Positions 14,101 to 26,100 of a stretch of 64,000 nt of DNA are shown here, in pieces (the stretch's first letter is position 1; every line of letters begins with the position of its first letter). The stretch lies in NCBI RefSeq assembly GCF_047495875.1, contig NC_092475.1:14792001-14856000 (forward strand). Reading direction: 5' to 3'. Source of the stretch: Pithys albifrons albifrons. Lineage: Eukaryota; Chordata; Aves; Passeriformes; Thamnophilidae. The notes beneath the pieces were generated by a model, which worked only from the letters and a program-made list of their open reading frames with translations, was not told where the DNA came from and searched no databases. The position numbers and the translations under genes are program-made.

Positions 14101-17100
14101 CATCCCCTGATAAACAAAGAATGGCCTTGACAGGCAATCCTCCTATGGGAAATAATGCAAGAAAAATGGTTTATCCGGATAATGTACAGAACCCTTCCAG
14201 CTCACCCCTCAGAGAGGTTTCCTCGGTGTCCTCAATTCCAGAAGGAGGTGGAGCTGAGGGCCCCCCAACATCAGGAGCTCAGAATAATTTGACATCTCAT
14301 TTAGTAGTTTCACAGAACCAATTAATGATGACAGGACCCAAGCCTGGACCATCCCCACTTTCAGCTGCCCAAGGTTCAAGCCCCCAGCAGCAGTCTAGTT
14401 CTTTGCCTAGTGCTCTTACACACCATTTTCCAAATGTTGCAGCCCCATCCCAAACTTCAAGGCCTAAAACCCCAAACAGAGCAAGCCCAAGGCCGTACTA
14501 CCCTCAGACTCCCAATAACCGTCCACCTAGCACAGAACCCTCAGAAATCAGCTTGTCTCCAGAGAGGCTCAATGCTTCTATAGCTGGTCTGTTCCCTCCC
14601 CAGATCAATATTCCTTTACCTCCCAGGCCTAATCTCAACAGAGGATTTGATCAGCAGGGTCTGAATCCCACTACTTTAAAGGCCATTGGACAAGCCCCAT
14701 CAAATCTCACAATTAACAATCAGTCTAGTTTTACTGCCTCACAGTCACACAAACTGGAGGGTGTGGTCATTAATTCAGGCAAACAAACCAATGCTGGAGG
14801 AACAAAGAGAGCAAGCCCAAGCAATAGTCGAAGGTCCAGTCCTGGATCCAGTAGGAAAACTACACCAAGCCCTGGCAGACAGAATTCAAAAGCAGCTAAA
14901 TTATCATTGACAACTCCGCAGAATCCGTCTCTCTTGCAGAACATGGAATTACAAAGAAATATGATGGTTGGGCCCACTTCTTTGCCAACACCTGTGACAA
15001 CAAGTTTTCAAAATAATCCTGTGCAAAGTAACCAGAATCCTGTGATTTCTGTACCTGCTGTGACTGGCATCCCTGAAGACAATAAAGAGACCCTTAGTGT
15101 GTCTCAAGATACCGAGAGCCAAAGTGCACAAGGTGTCCAAGGTAACAAAGACCAGCCCAGTATTGAACTGAAAGGTATCCCTACTCCAGAAATGAAAGTG
15201 GTGGTTCCAGAAGAACAGCCAAAAAAAGATGGGCAAGGCTTAGACACTGGCAAGCTTCCAGTCGTGGAGGAAACTAAAACCATGGTATCTCCAGCTATGA
15301 GGGAGGCCCCAACTTCTTTAAGTCAACTTCTTGACAATTCTGGAGCTCCTAATGTAACCATTAAGCCCCCTGGTCTGACTGGTCTTGAAATGGCACCAAT
15401 AGTCACCACTGGTGAGGAGCTAAAGAAGATAGCTGTTATTCCTCCACTGCAGGATTCATCCCTGAGCAAGGAGTCATCTAATTCCCTTAACTTGCCTCAA
15501 AATAATGAGCTTTGTCCAAATCCAGGGCACCAGGAATTGGGAGAAGTAAACTCAAGTGTGCCACAGAGTGTTCCACCAGTCATGCAGAGACCTGTCAGCT
15601 CTTCTTCTATTTCAGGCCCTTTACCCCCCAACCAGATAACAGTTTTTGTAACATCCAACCCTATTACATCTGCTGCTAATACATCAGCTCCGTTGCCCTC
15701 TCACTTGCAACCTGCATTAGTGTCCACTGTTGTCACAATGCCCAGTGTGGGGAACAAAGTGATGGTTTCGGAGGGACAGTCGGCAGTTCAGTCCAATGCG
15801 CGGCCACAGTTCATTACACCCGTGTTTATAAACTCATCCTCAATAATTCAGGTTATGAAGGGCTCTCAGTCCAGCACAATTCCAGCAGCCCCCATGACTT
15901 CTAACTCCAGCCTGATGCCTCAGTCGGTTGCAGTTGTTGGTCCTTTGCATATCCCACAGAGTATCAAGTTCTCCTCCGGGTCTGCTCCTCCCAGCACGTC
16001 ATCCAGCAGTCCTGTGTCCAGTATTCCCACCAGCAGGTCACTGGTTCTGAATCCCTTGGCATCTCCTGTTCAGCTGCCACCTTCTGCTACAACTTCTTCT
16101 GGTGTTGCTTCACACCTTCCTGCTCAGCAAGTCAAGGACTTCAGTCCAGAGGAGCCTTCCCAAGGTGGTGGGTCGGGTGACCAGAGCTCTGTGTCGGCAG
16201 TGCAGTCGGGACCTGTTGTTTCACCTCTGCTTTCGAGCAGCCCGGGATCTGGGAACAGGCGCAGCCCGGTTTCCTCAAGCAAGGGAAAGGGAAAAGTAGA
16301 CAAGATTGGCCAACTCTTGCTGACTAAGGCATGCAAGAAAGTCACTGGCTCCCTGGAGAAAGGGGAAGAACAGTATGCTTTGGATGGAGAAGCAGAAGGT
16401 CAGGGACTAGAAACATCGGCCCCAAACACTTTGGGAACGGAGCAACCACCAGCAGAACTAGATAACAAAGCGGTGCCCCCTCCAGCCCCCAGTCTAACAA
16501 AACAGAGCACTTCTGGGCCTGGCAGCTCGAGCGTCAGCCCCGCGGCCGCCGCTCCCGCCTGCGCGTCCCCGAGCGCCCCCGGGAGCGCGCCCACCCCCGG
16601 ACCCGCCGCGGCCCCGGCAGGAGCCCCCCCGGAGCCCCCGAGCAGCGCGGCCCCCGCCGAGCCCCCCGCGGGGCCGGGCGCGGAGGACACGGCGGCGAAC
16701 CAGGAGCTGCTGCAGAGCGCAGGTAAGTGCAGCGCTGCCCGTGCCAGGGAAGAAACGGGATTGCTGCTGTAAATTCCCGAATTTCCATGAACATCACAAA
16801 ACGCAGGCACTGCAGGCAAGGCTGTCGCTGCTTTTTGATTTCTAATATTCGAGTGATAGACAGGCTGGTATTCCAAGATTCAAGTTCCAGAAGTTTTCTT
16901 TCAGTTTAAGCAGTTTCTGTTTAAGTGGGGTACTTGTCATGAACATGGGATACAAGAACAGAGGAGTAAGTGTTGGAAGCAGGGAGAAAAAGTGGATGCA
17001 TCAGTAATGACAAGTATTTAAGGTGCCTTTTATACTGGTGTTCTGCTTTGGTCTTGTCAGAGATTTTTTTTTTTGTAAATTATTTCAATTTATTGATTTA

Positions 17101-20100
17101 TTATATTTTTAATTAATCCTAATAATACTACTTCCATCTTCAAATAACCTTAATCCTCAAGGGAAATGATTGGATAACCTCCAGAAGACAAAAAACCCCA
17201 AACCCACACCAAATCCCCTTTTGTCTGGGGATAAACTTTAATGCTTATTTCAGAGAAATTTCTGAAAAAGTGATTAGAATTGCATCTAATTTAAAAACAT
17301 AAAATATCTTCACATCTGAGCTGCTTTCTGCTTTGTTAATTTGAGCATCTGGCAGACTTTACATATGACATTGCTGCTATTTCTCAATGCCATTTTTAAT
17401 CTATTGAATATGGTGTAGAAATAAACCCATCACTCTTTAAGTGAACTGAGTGTCTGTTCTGTTTTACAACATGAAATAGACACAGAAGACAAAAATGGAA
17501 AATAAAATCCACAGAAGTCAGGGGAACTGAGGACTTCAGCCTGAGTGTGACATTGCCTGTGGCTGTGGGATGTTTTAGCTGTTTGAAACTGGAAAATGAA
17601 GGCTTTGAGCTTCACAGAATTAGAGTTCTGGTTTTTTAGGGGAAAATGAAAGTGCATATTTTTTATTTAAACAGGAATGTTTAATTTTTTGTCTTCTTGT
17701 TTTCTATAAGCTTATTAACATCTATAAGAGAAGACTAGAAAGGATTAGTGCAACAAAAATTATTTTTCCATCTTACTTTTTTTACTTGGCAACCTGAGAG
17801 TTTTTAAGTGGCATCATCTTTCTGCCAAAGGACTTCAAGGGTGACTCTGGAGTATATTTTACTCTTTAACTGAAAGAGTGAGGGCATTGGTTTATTAACA
17901 AAGATGCTATTTCACCCCAGAACTTCTATTGGAATGAGCATTAAAATGAGAAACTAAACTATTCAATTTCTAGGACTTCCTGTAATTTCTCAGTCTGCTG
18001 AAGAATCGTGACCTTTGAAAATGTGGTTTATATACTTAATTTCATCACTTATCCTACTTTGAGAAAACTTGCCTGGGAGGGTTCTGCCAAAGTTTGACCT
18101 AAAAGGGAGGTGTGTGTGGTGGGGGGGAAGTGGAGGGTAGGTTAAAAAATAAATATTGCATCTCTAAACACCAAAACAGAGTCGGCTGCGACACAGAGAA
18201 TTCTGTACCAGCAGCCCAGTCTCACAACAGGAACTCCTTTGACTCCCTTTGACAATAATACTTTTTCCCTCCACTTTTATTCTAGCATCCTCTCAACATT
18301 TAACACAGAAAAAAAGTTCAGTTGCAACATCAGAAAGTACTGTTCAAAGAACAGGTAAATCCTTCTTCGGAAAAGCAGAAGAGAGTGAACTAAACCCTTT
18401 ATGTTTGGAACTGAAAATGCATTTATTTGAATGCATATTCAGTGGTCACTGATGTGCTGGGTAGTCTGGGGCTTTAGTGGGGAGGTTGTTACTATTTGTG
18501 CTTTTGGGATGTTTCCTGTGCTTTAGAAGTCTCCAAAGCCTTGTGGGAGATTCAGCATGAGATCAAGTAAAACAAGAAAAAATCACCAAGGAAGTTTTTT
18601 GATACTCAGTGATAAACAGTAGGGAATTAATTTGTAACAATACGTTGTGTCTGAGTTTTGAAGTTCTGTTCAGTGCTAATAGGAGGGTTTTTTACATCAC
18701 ACCATTCTGAATATATCTCCAAAAGCCTTGCTGGTAGTGTGTTTTAGAATTACAACCCTTTTTTTTCTGTTCACCTTTTAATGCCCCCTCAGCAGAGTTG
18801 GTTTCAAGATGGAGCCCTGGCAGATGACTTTTTGGTGTTGCCACCCATTATCATGATGTTTCACCATCAGTTTTGGGGTACTTTGAAAAAGTAGTTCCCC
18901 AGTTGAGTAGGGATAATGGATAGATGTGGGCTTGCTTCTGGGAAGTGCCACTCTCCATCCATTTGCCATCTCTAATCTGATTAGAAGTAGAGTTTTCAGG
19001 AAGTGAAAACTGTGCTAAATTGTTTTCTTTGAACTTCCACTAAAACAAAGTCTGGTTGTACCCCATGTTGATTGACATCTGACTCATGGCCCAGTGCTGC
19101 TCCAGCTGTATTGGAGAGTTCCTGCTGGGAGGGAGCACTGGTTTTATCCATTTTTTGCTATTGGATATTCTCACTGTTCATTTTTTGGATAGGAAGAAAG
19201 GGAATTCTTTCCTTGTGTTGCTTAGGCTGTTCTGCCTTTGTTCCCAAGACATCTGTTTTTCCCAGATGGTGCTATATCCATTTACACTGAAGAGGCTGAT
19301 GTTCCAACACTGCAAATTTACCCTAAGAGGACAGATATTATCCATTTTCTTACTTTTTTTACACTTTTATTCCTTGTACATACTCTAGCAAACTTTGGGT
19401 GCTAAATGGATCTCAAAGGCAAAGCCCCAGTTTGTGCCCTGCTGTTCCCAGGTCTGACTGGGAGGGGCTGAGCTGGAGCTCCCAGTTTGTGCCCTGCTGT
19501 CCCCAGGTCTGACTGGGAGGGGCTGAGCTGGAGCTCCCAGTTTGTGCCCCGCTGTCCCCAGGTCTGACTGGGAGGGGCTGAGCTGGAGCTCCCAGTTTGT
19601 GCCCTGCTGTCCCCAGGTCTGACTGGGAGGGGCTGAGCTGGAGCTCCCAGTTTGTGCCCCGCTGTCCCCAGCTCTGACTGGGAGGGGCTGAGCTGGAGCT
19701 CCCAGTTTGTGCCCTGCTGTCCCCAGGTCTGACTGGGAGGGGCTGAGCTGGAGCTCCCAGTTTGTGCCCCGCTGTCCCCAGCTCTGACTGGGAGGGGCTG
19801 AGCTGGAGCTCCCAGTTTGTGCCCCGCTGTCCCCAGCTCTGACTGGGAGGGACTGAGCTGGAATTCACTGTGGGTAACGTGACAAACACAGGGAGTTCAT
19901 CTGTGACATTGCAGTGGCCACCCCCAGATCTGTGACAGTTTCTCACATGAAGGGCTCTGTTCAGGTACAGACCCTCCCTCTCAACGAAGGATCTGCTGGA
20001 TATGGGGAGAATTAAAAGATGGACAGTAAAAAGACGTGGCATTTTATATGCTGGAAAGGAGAGCTGATTATTGAGGTGAAGACTCCAAAGGAAACCTGAC

Positions 20101-23100
20101 CTGTATGTGAGAGAGAGAGAGAGAGAAGGCAGGTCAGACTCTCTTTGCAACATCTCCCCTGAGATTTCCTCCAGTTCTGTACAAATATAATTGGACTTCA
20201 TAAATTTGTCTTCTTCTGCATTAGAAGATACTGCTGAGACACAGTTGGGTTAAGGCAAAATTTTACATTCATAAGAGCCAGATGAGTATTTTTAAATTAG
20301 TTTAAACCTCATAAAACCTAGAAGTTTCAGAAAAAATAAACTGTCTAAAATGGAATTTAAAAAAGGAAGAAAAGTGTAGCCCTTGTCAGGGAGTTTCTCT
20401 GCAGTTTTTTTCTGCAGGGTTTTAACTTCCCTGTCTCAGCTGGTGCAGGCTGTAATCAGGCTTTGCCCATATGGTATTTGATAGATTGACATGCTTTGCT
20501 TTGACAGTTTATTCTTCAGACCTAATAGAAAAATGTGAGCTAGTCATGCCTTGTCAGCAGGTATGTACTGCTACAGCAAACTTTAAAATTATCTTTTTCT
20601 CTTGTAGAACTTGAGACAAATGCTGCAGTAGTTGCTGGTCAAAGGTAAGGAGATAGTTTGTGTAGATTCAGAGTAGATGTAGCTTTCTTGGAGAAAATCC
20701 CTTTCTCTTTGCTTCAGTTGCTCAACTTCTACTGCTTTTCATTTTCTTGGCCATACCCTTTTCTTTCCTGTTAAAAAAATCAGCTGAGTGTTCCACACCA
20801 TTGCTGAAATGTAGAATGTAAGGTAACTTTTTTCCCAGTCTGTATTTTGGGCAGTGTTTCCTTTCATCCCTTCAGGCCTGGATGTTTCATGTCCTGGAAG
20901 GATCTTGGTGGTTCCACAACAAATCGAAACTAAACCTCCAAAGCCTGCACTTTAGCTGCTTTGTGAATTTTTGTTTTCTGAAAGGAAGTCTTTCAAAAGT
21001 TTGTTGTTCTGCTGCCTTCATGATTGTTTTCAACAGTTTTTCTCTATTTGCTTGTTGACAGTTTGCCAAAACCTGGTTGGAAAGTCATGTAGAAACTTCA
21101 TGTTGTCCTGGTTAAGACATTCAGTAATTAAAAGACCATATTTCAAATGATTGTGTTCTGTCAGAAGAAAATGGCAGTTTTGAAGATCTACTTTTGTAAG
21201 ATTCTAAACACACTGGGTGTTGGTTTTGGCTGAACTGTGCTGGCACAGCCTCAGGTTTGGATCCTGCCCTCGTCAGCAGAGTCACCCCCTGAGCCAGGGC
21301 AAGAGGTGCAGCCACCCCAAGGGGTTCCTCAGAGTGTCTCCCTTTGTAAGGGAGGGAACAGAGGACACTTCCTCAGATCAGGAATGACTCTGAAAGGAAT
21401 ATTTAATGGTATTTACCTTCATGTGGATTGGCATCATTTGAGTTGTATCAAAGAAGAAATTTCACAGGAAGTTTTCTTCAGGGTAGAATTTTTCTGAAAA
21501 GCTGAAGGTGGGACAATTCACAGTTGAGCAGATTCTCCAGATGAAGTGTCCTTGTGTGACCATGTCCAAACTCAGCACATCAGATTAGCACAAGGGCATT
21601 TTTCTGGGTTCTTCTGATTGATGCTTTTCTGACCAAGACTGGAAAAGAGGGAATGTTTGCAGGCAAATTGAGTCTAGTGATGGCTGACCCAGTGAGCACC
21701 TTTGGGCTCATGGAGTTAAACACCACATGGGACAAACCTTGATAGAATCATAGGTGGTTTGGGGTGGAAGGGACATTAAATATCGTCTCATTCCACCCCT
21801 TGTCGTGGGCAGAGACACCTTCCACCATCCCAGATTGCTCCAAGCCCTGTTCAGCCTGGCCTTGGACACTTCCAGGGATGGGGCAGCCACAGCTCCTGTG
21901 GGCAACCTGTGCCAATTTCTCCCTAACATCTAATCTAAACCTACTCTCAGTTTAAAGCCATTCAAAAACTTGCAAACCTTAGAGGAACCTTGCAACCCAC
22001 AAAGCACTAGAAATATTTTCACTTGGACTAACTTGATTTCCTCCTACAAAACGAGGGAACTGCTGTGCTGGTTCCTGTGAGACAATCCCACCTATGGATG
22101 TAGTCACTGGAATCCATAAAAATTACCTAACTGAAGTAATTTCAGTACTAACTGAACTTCAGGTGCTGATGCCGGTTTGCTTCCCTCCAGGTGTCCTCTG
22201 AGGTAGGTGACTGGTCGTTCCTCTGGACCTCAGTCCATAGAAGACCAGTTTTAGACCTGTTTGGAGTATCCAGTTGGTAGATTGCCCATAGTCCCACCTT
22301 ACAGGGAAACAGACTTCAGTCTTTATTTTGTGTCTGAGACAACCCATGTGCCTCCATAGTCTCCTCTGCTGGGTGTGTCTTTGCTTGACAATATTTGTCT
22401 CTCCTTCTATTGACAAACTGTTCTATTTCAGGTATCTGTTACTTAACCCCACAAGCATGTGCCAAAGTCTTTCCCCTCCGAGCAGGACTTTCCTGCAGGG
22501 TGTCACTGCAGTGGGACCTCTGTCATTGTGTTCCTTCCAGTCTCTGACTCAAGAAGCCTTTCTTGAAATCCTACAAGTATCCCCCAAAAGAGCCTGAAAT
22601 GAGCTTTCTTTCTCCTTTTCCATTACCAGGAGAGTAATTTATTTGGTTAATTCATTACCTTTGAATTCACAGGAGTTAAGTTTAGCTTAATCTTCTGAAA
22701 CTGCATAGTCATCAGAAATTGTCTGGCATTAATGCATTAAGGAGAAAACACCCAAAGGTCAGGATGAGTTTACAGGGTTGAGTGATAAAATAAAAGAGGA
22801 GGTTAATAAAAAATTGTAGCACTCCATTTATTGTCTCAGTGGCAGGAAACACAGACTTCCACAGTACCTAAAATTATTTTTTATAGCAGAAAAAGCTTTC
22901 TCTTACAAAAAAAAAAAAAGTATTTTAACTTCAAACTCTAAGGCTTGAAGAAGGTTTTAAATAAGCCTTAAGCTTTTTTAGTATTTGAAGAAATCACTTG
23001 CATCAATGGAGTGAGTCTTTTTAGCAAACCCAAAAGCTGGCATACTCCCTGAAGGGTTCCTAATTCCTCCTGATGTTCATCTGCAATTTCAACTCTGTAC

Positions 23101-26100
23101 CCCCATACTGCAGCAGTCTCTAATGTAACCTGTTTGCTTTTCCTAGACTTCAGTAATGGTGGCACCTGTGGAAAACAGAGCAGACAATTTATAATGCATC
23201 TAATTTCTTGGTCTTCTAATGTTGAAAATATTCTCTTTGAGGACTTCTCAATTCTGTATCCTCTGATAATTTTTGATAGAAATGGACTATACTCTGGCTT
23301 ACTCAGGTCACTCTTCATCTGATAGAACTTCTGGTATCTCTAGCGTTTCATTCTTCAGTGCTAATAGTCCGGAACTGGTACCTGTGTTGGGCCATCCTCC
23401 AGCTTGTCTGACTTGCATAGAAAAACATTATTCTTCTTACACTTCATCAGAAATATTTTGTCCCACTTTATTAGTAATGAGACAAAAGAGAATTGTGAAA
23501 AGTCTAAAACTCCAAATAGAAGAAATTCAAGAACAGAGGATTCTGCCGCTTCACAGGAAACTGTAGAGAATGGGCAGCGCAAGAGATCCTCCCGACCCGC
23601 CTCTGCGTCCGGCACGGCAAAAGGTAACGTGCACAGCCATCCTTTCTGTGGAGAGGGCAGGACCTGACCTGCTCCCCAGATAATGCCCTTGCAGTAGCTG
23701 CCTCCTAATGCTGTTTTGCAGCTTGTACACTTTGGGTGCTTTAGTCTCACGGATTTAGCCAGAGGTTGGTGTTGAAACATTTACTGATGTCTGCACTGAC
23801 AGTAAATCCCGTACGAATTGTCATTTGTGGAACTTGCTCTGCAGCACTCGCCACCACAGTGCTCAGCACCTTGCCTAGTTGAAGCTGAATGCTCTTGGCG
23901 GAAAGGTGTTGCTGTTGAAAGGACTGTACTAAGATCAAAAAGTGACATTTTCTTTTTCCTGAAGCTTGAAAGGCACAAGACTTAAGTCTTCCCAAGTGCA
24001 TGGTCAGCTCTTGCCAGACCAGTTGCTGTGGTTCAGGCACGAGAGCTGCCAGGAGGGCAGCCTGGAGCACCAGGGAGTGCTGTGTGCTAGCACAGAGCCT
24101 CAGCTCCTCTTTCCAAGAACACCTGACGTCCTGAAGGTCTTAACCCATGGCATGAGCAGGTGCTGACATACCTTATTCCCACCCAGGTTATAGTCTTTAA
24201 CAATTATGCAGCATTTGTGTGGTATGCACAGCCCAGTGCCAGGCTGACCTAGTTCTGTCAGCTTCTTGTGTTTAAAGGGTCAGAAAAATGCTGATGGACT
24301 AAAATTATGCAAGAGGGTAGAGGGAGACTGTCAGAAGGCAACATTTGAACCATATTTTAAAGATAATATACAGAACAGGTACTAATATAAAATGATTATA
24401 AAATGGAGTCAAGTGGAATTCAGCAATCATTTCTATACTGGAGATACTAAAGTGTGATGATAATATTGTGTTTTAAGAGTTTCAGAGAAGCCTTTCAGCT
24501 ATATGTCATTGTGCAATGACTCCCAAAGATTACACAGGGGACCTATATGTTTGGCACTTTTGTGGCTGTTGAATTTAAGTACATTTACTGTTTGTGTCAG
24601 GATTGTGCAGAAGAATCTAAGTCTATTGTAAAAGTAAATTCTCTTTCATGACTGTGAAGAAAACTTTGAAAAATGTGAAGCCAATGTAAAATCCCTTTGG
24701 TGATACCTGCCTGAGTTTGAGGGGACCTGAAGCGTGTGACCTGCCCCACACCCTGACTGGATAAACCTAAAGATGACAACCAGTGACACATCCAATTCTG
24801 ACAATGTGGGAACATGAAAGCACATCAAATTTAAATAATACCAGAACTCTCATAGGGGGTTGTGCTGACTGTGTAATTCGTTTACCTCTGTAAGTAAAAT
24901 CCTTGTTTTTAAAACATGCATCTGAAACTGCCCCAGTGTCTCAGGGGTTTGCTGGACATGTGGGTGCAGCTCTCCACAGAGTACCTGGGCTGTGGCTGCC
25001 TTATCTCTGGGCTGTAGAGAACATGAGCCAAACCAGGTGCTCACTGGCAGAGAACAGGCTGGAGAGGGCAGTGAGGTGGCTGCAGGAGCGTCACCTGGTT
25101 TGCCACTGGTGCCTACTCCCTTGTACATTTTAGTTAGGGGATCAGAGCATAATGATTCTGGCTTGGTTGCCCCTGGCCTCCATACATTTTCTGTGTGCTG
25201 AGAAGCCCCCTAATCCATGGTAATGGGAATGTGGGGCTGGGAGGAGGTACCTCTTGAGTCAGAGGCTGTTTAAGGTTTAAAAACTGCAATTAAGAAAAAA
25301 AATACAGCAAAGAGGGAGAGAGCAGACTTTGACCAGTGTGAACTCCCTTGCTAAGCATTGGGAAGGTGGAGGCAGAAGGGTCACTGTGAGAGAAGAGAAC
25401 AGATGGAGAGTCAGCCCCTGTCCGTGTGTACATGGCATGCTCCAGGGTGCAGGTCTGGGGGACATGCTGGGAACTGGGACAGGGACTGAGCAGTGCTGAC
25501 CCCTTCCTTCTCCCAGTCATGGAGCCAGGAGCAGCACCAGGGTTGGCAACAGCCACTGCTGAAGCTGCTTCAAAGTCAGCCTTGCTGCTCAGAGGGGCTC
25601 CAGGCCAGAGTTGTGCCTGTGGGGATGTTTCACTTCTGAAAATTGGTACTGTACTGGTATTTTCCCTTTTTGGAGTACTTTTCCCACAAGGGCTGTTTCA
25701 GCAATTACTGTAGCTTCGAGTCTGTTAAATTTTGAAATGTTGATTGTTTTTTCTAATGCCATGTGTAACAGCCATGGAGTTGTACTGCTGCTGTTCTGGG
25801 TTTAGGTGGACTTGGAAACTTTTCCCCTTTTGACTCTTAAAATACACACAGCTGCAGTAGCTTTTGGAAAACATTCTAAAGAGCCAAAGAGACATTGCCA
25901 ACATTTAAAATCGCATTTTTAAAAAAAATCTAAAGATGCAAATGCCCTCGGTCCTTACTCTTTTTTTGCTTTGAAATGGAATCTTAGTGCCTTGGTAAGT
26001 GCACTGGACATGTCACCTGGTGTCACCATGGCTCTGCAGGTGTTAATATTTGTGTCTCTGCATAAGCTGTGTTCCTGTGACTCAGTGTACACTGAAGAGA

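Larger units (their letters stand above)
18355..20607 (+). other. NCOA6: NCOA6 intron F-G
   Basis: 2.3 kb with the 55-bp minisatellite (19,423-19,866) and a (GA)9 run. No exon seen. Confidence 0.85.

Noticed and set aside
13730..14110. 126-residue Ala/Asp-rich frame overlapping NCOA6 exon E
   Set aside because: Out-of-frame reading of the CAG-rich Gln/Pro tract.
19423..19866. Regular 55-bp repeats considered as a CRISPR-like array
   Set aside because: There are no unique spacers; units are head-to-tail and nearly identical, and the genome is a vertebrate's.
19413..20201. 262-residue open frame on the - strand with repeated SQSWGQRGTNWEL-like units
   Set aside because: It is the translation of the 55-bp minisatellite in an NCOA6 intron. 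No splice context, no family, and the openness follows from repeat composition.
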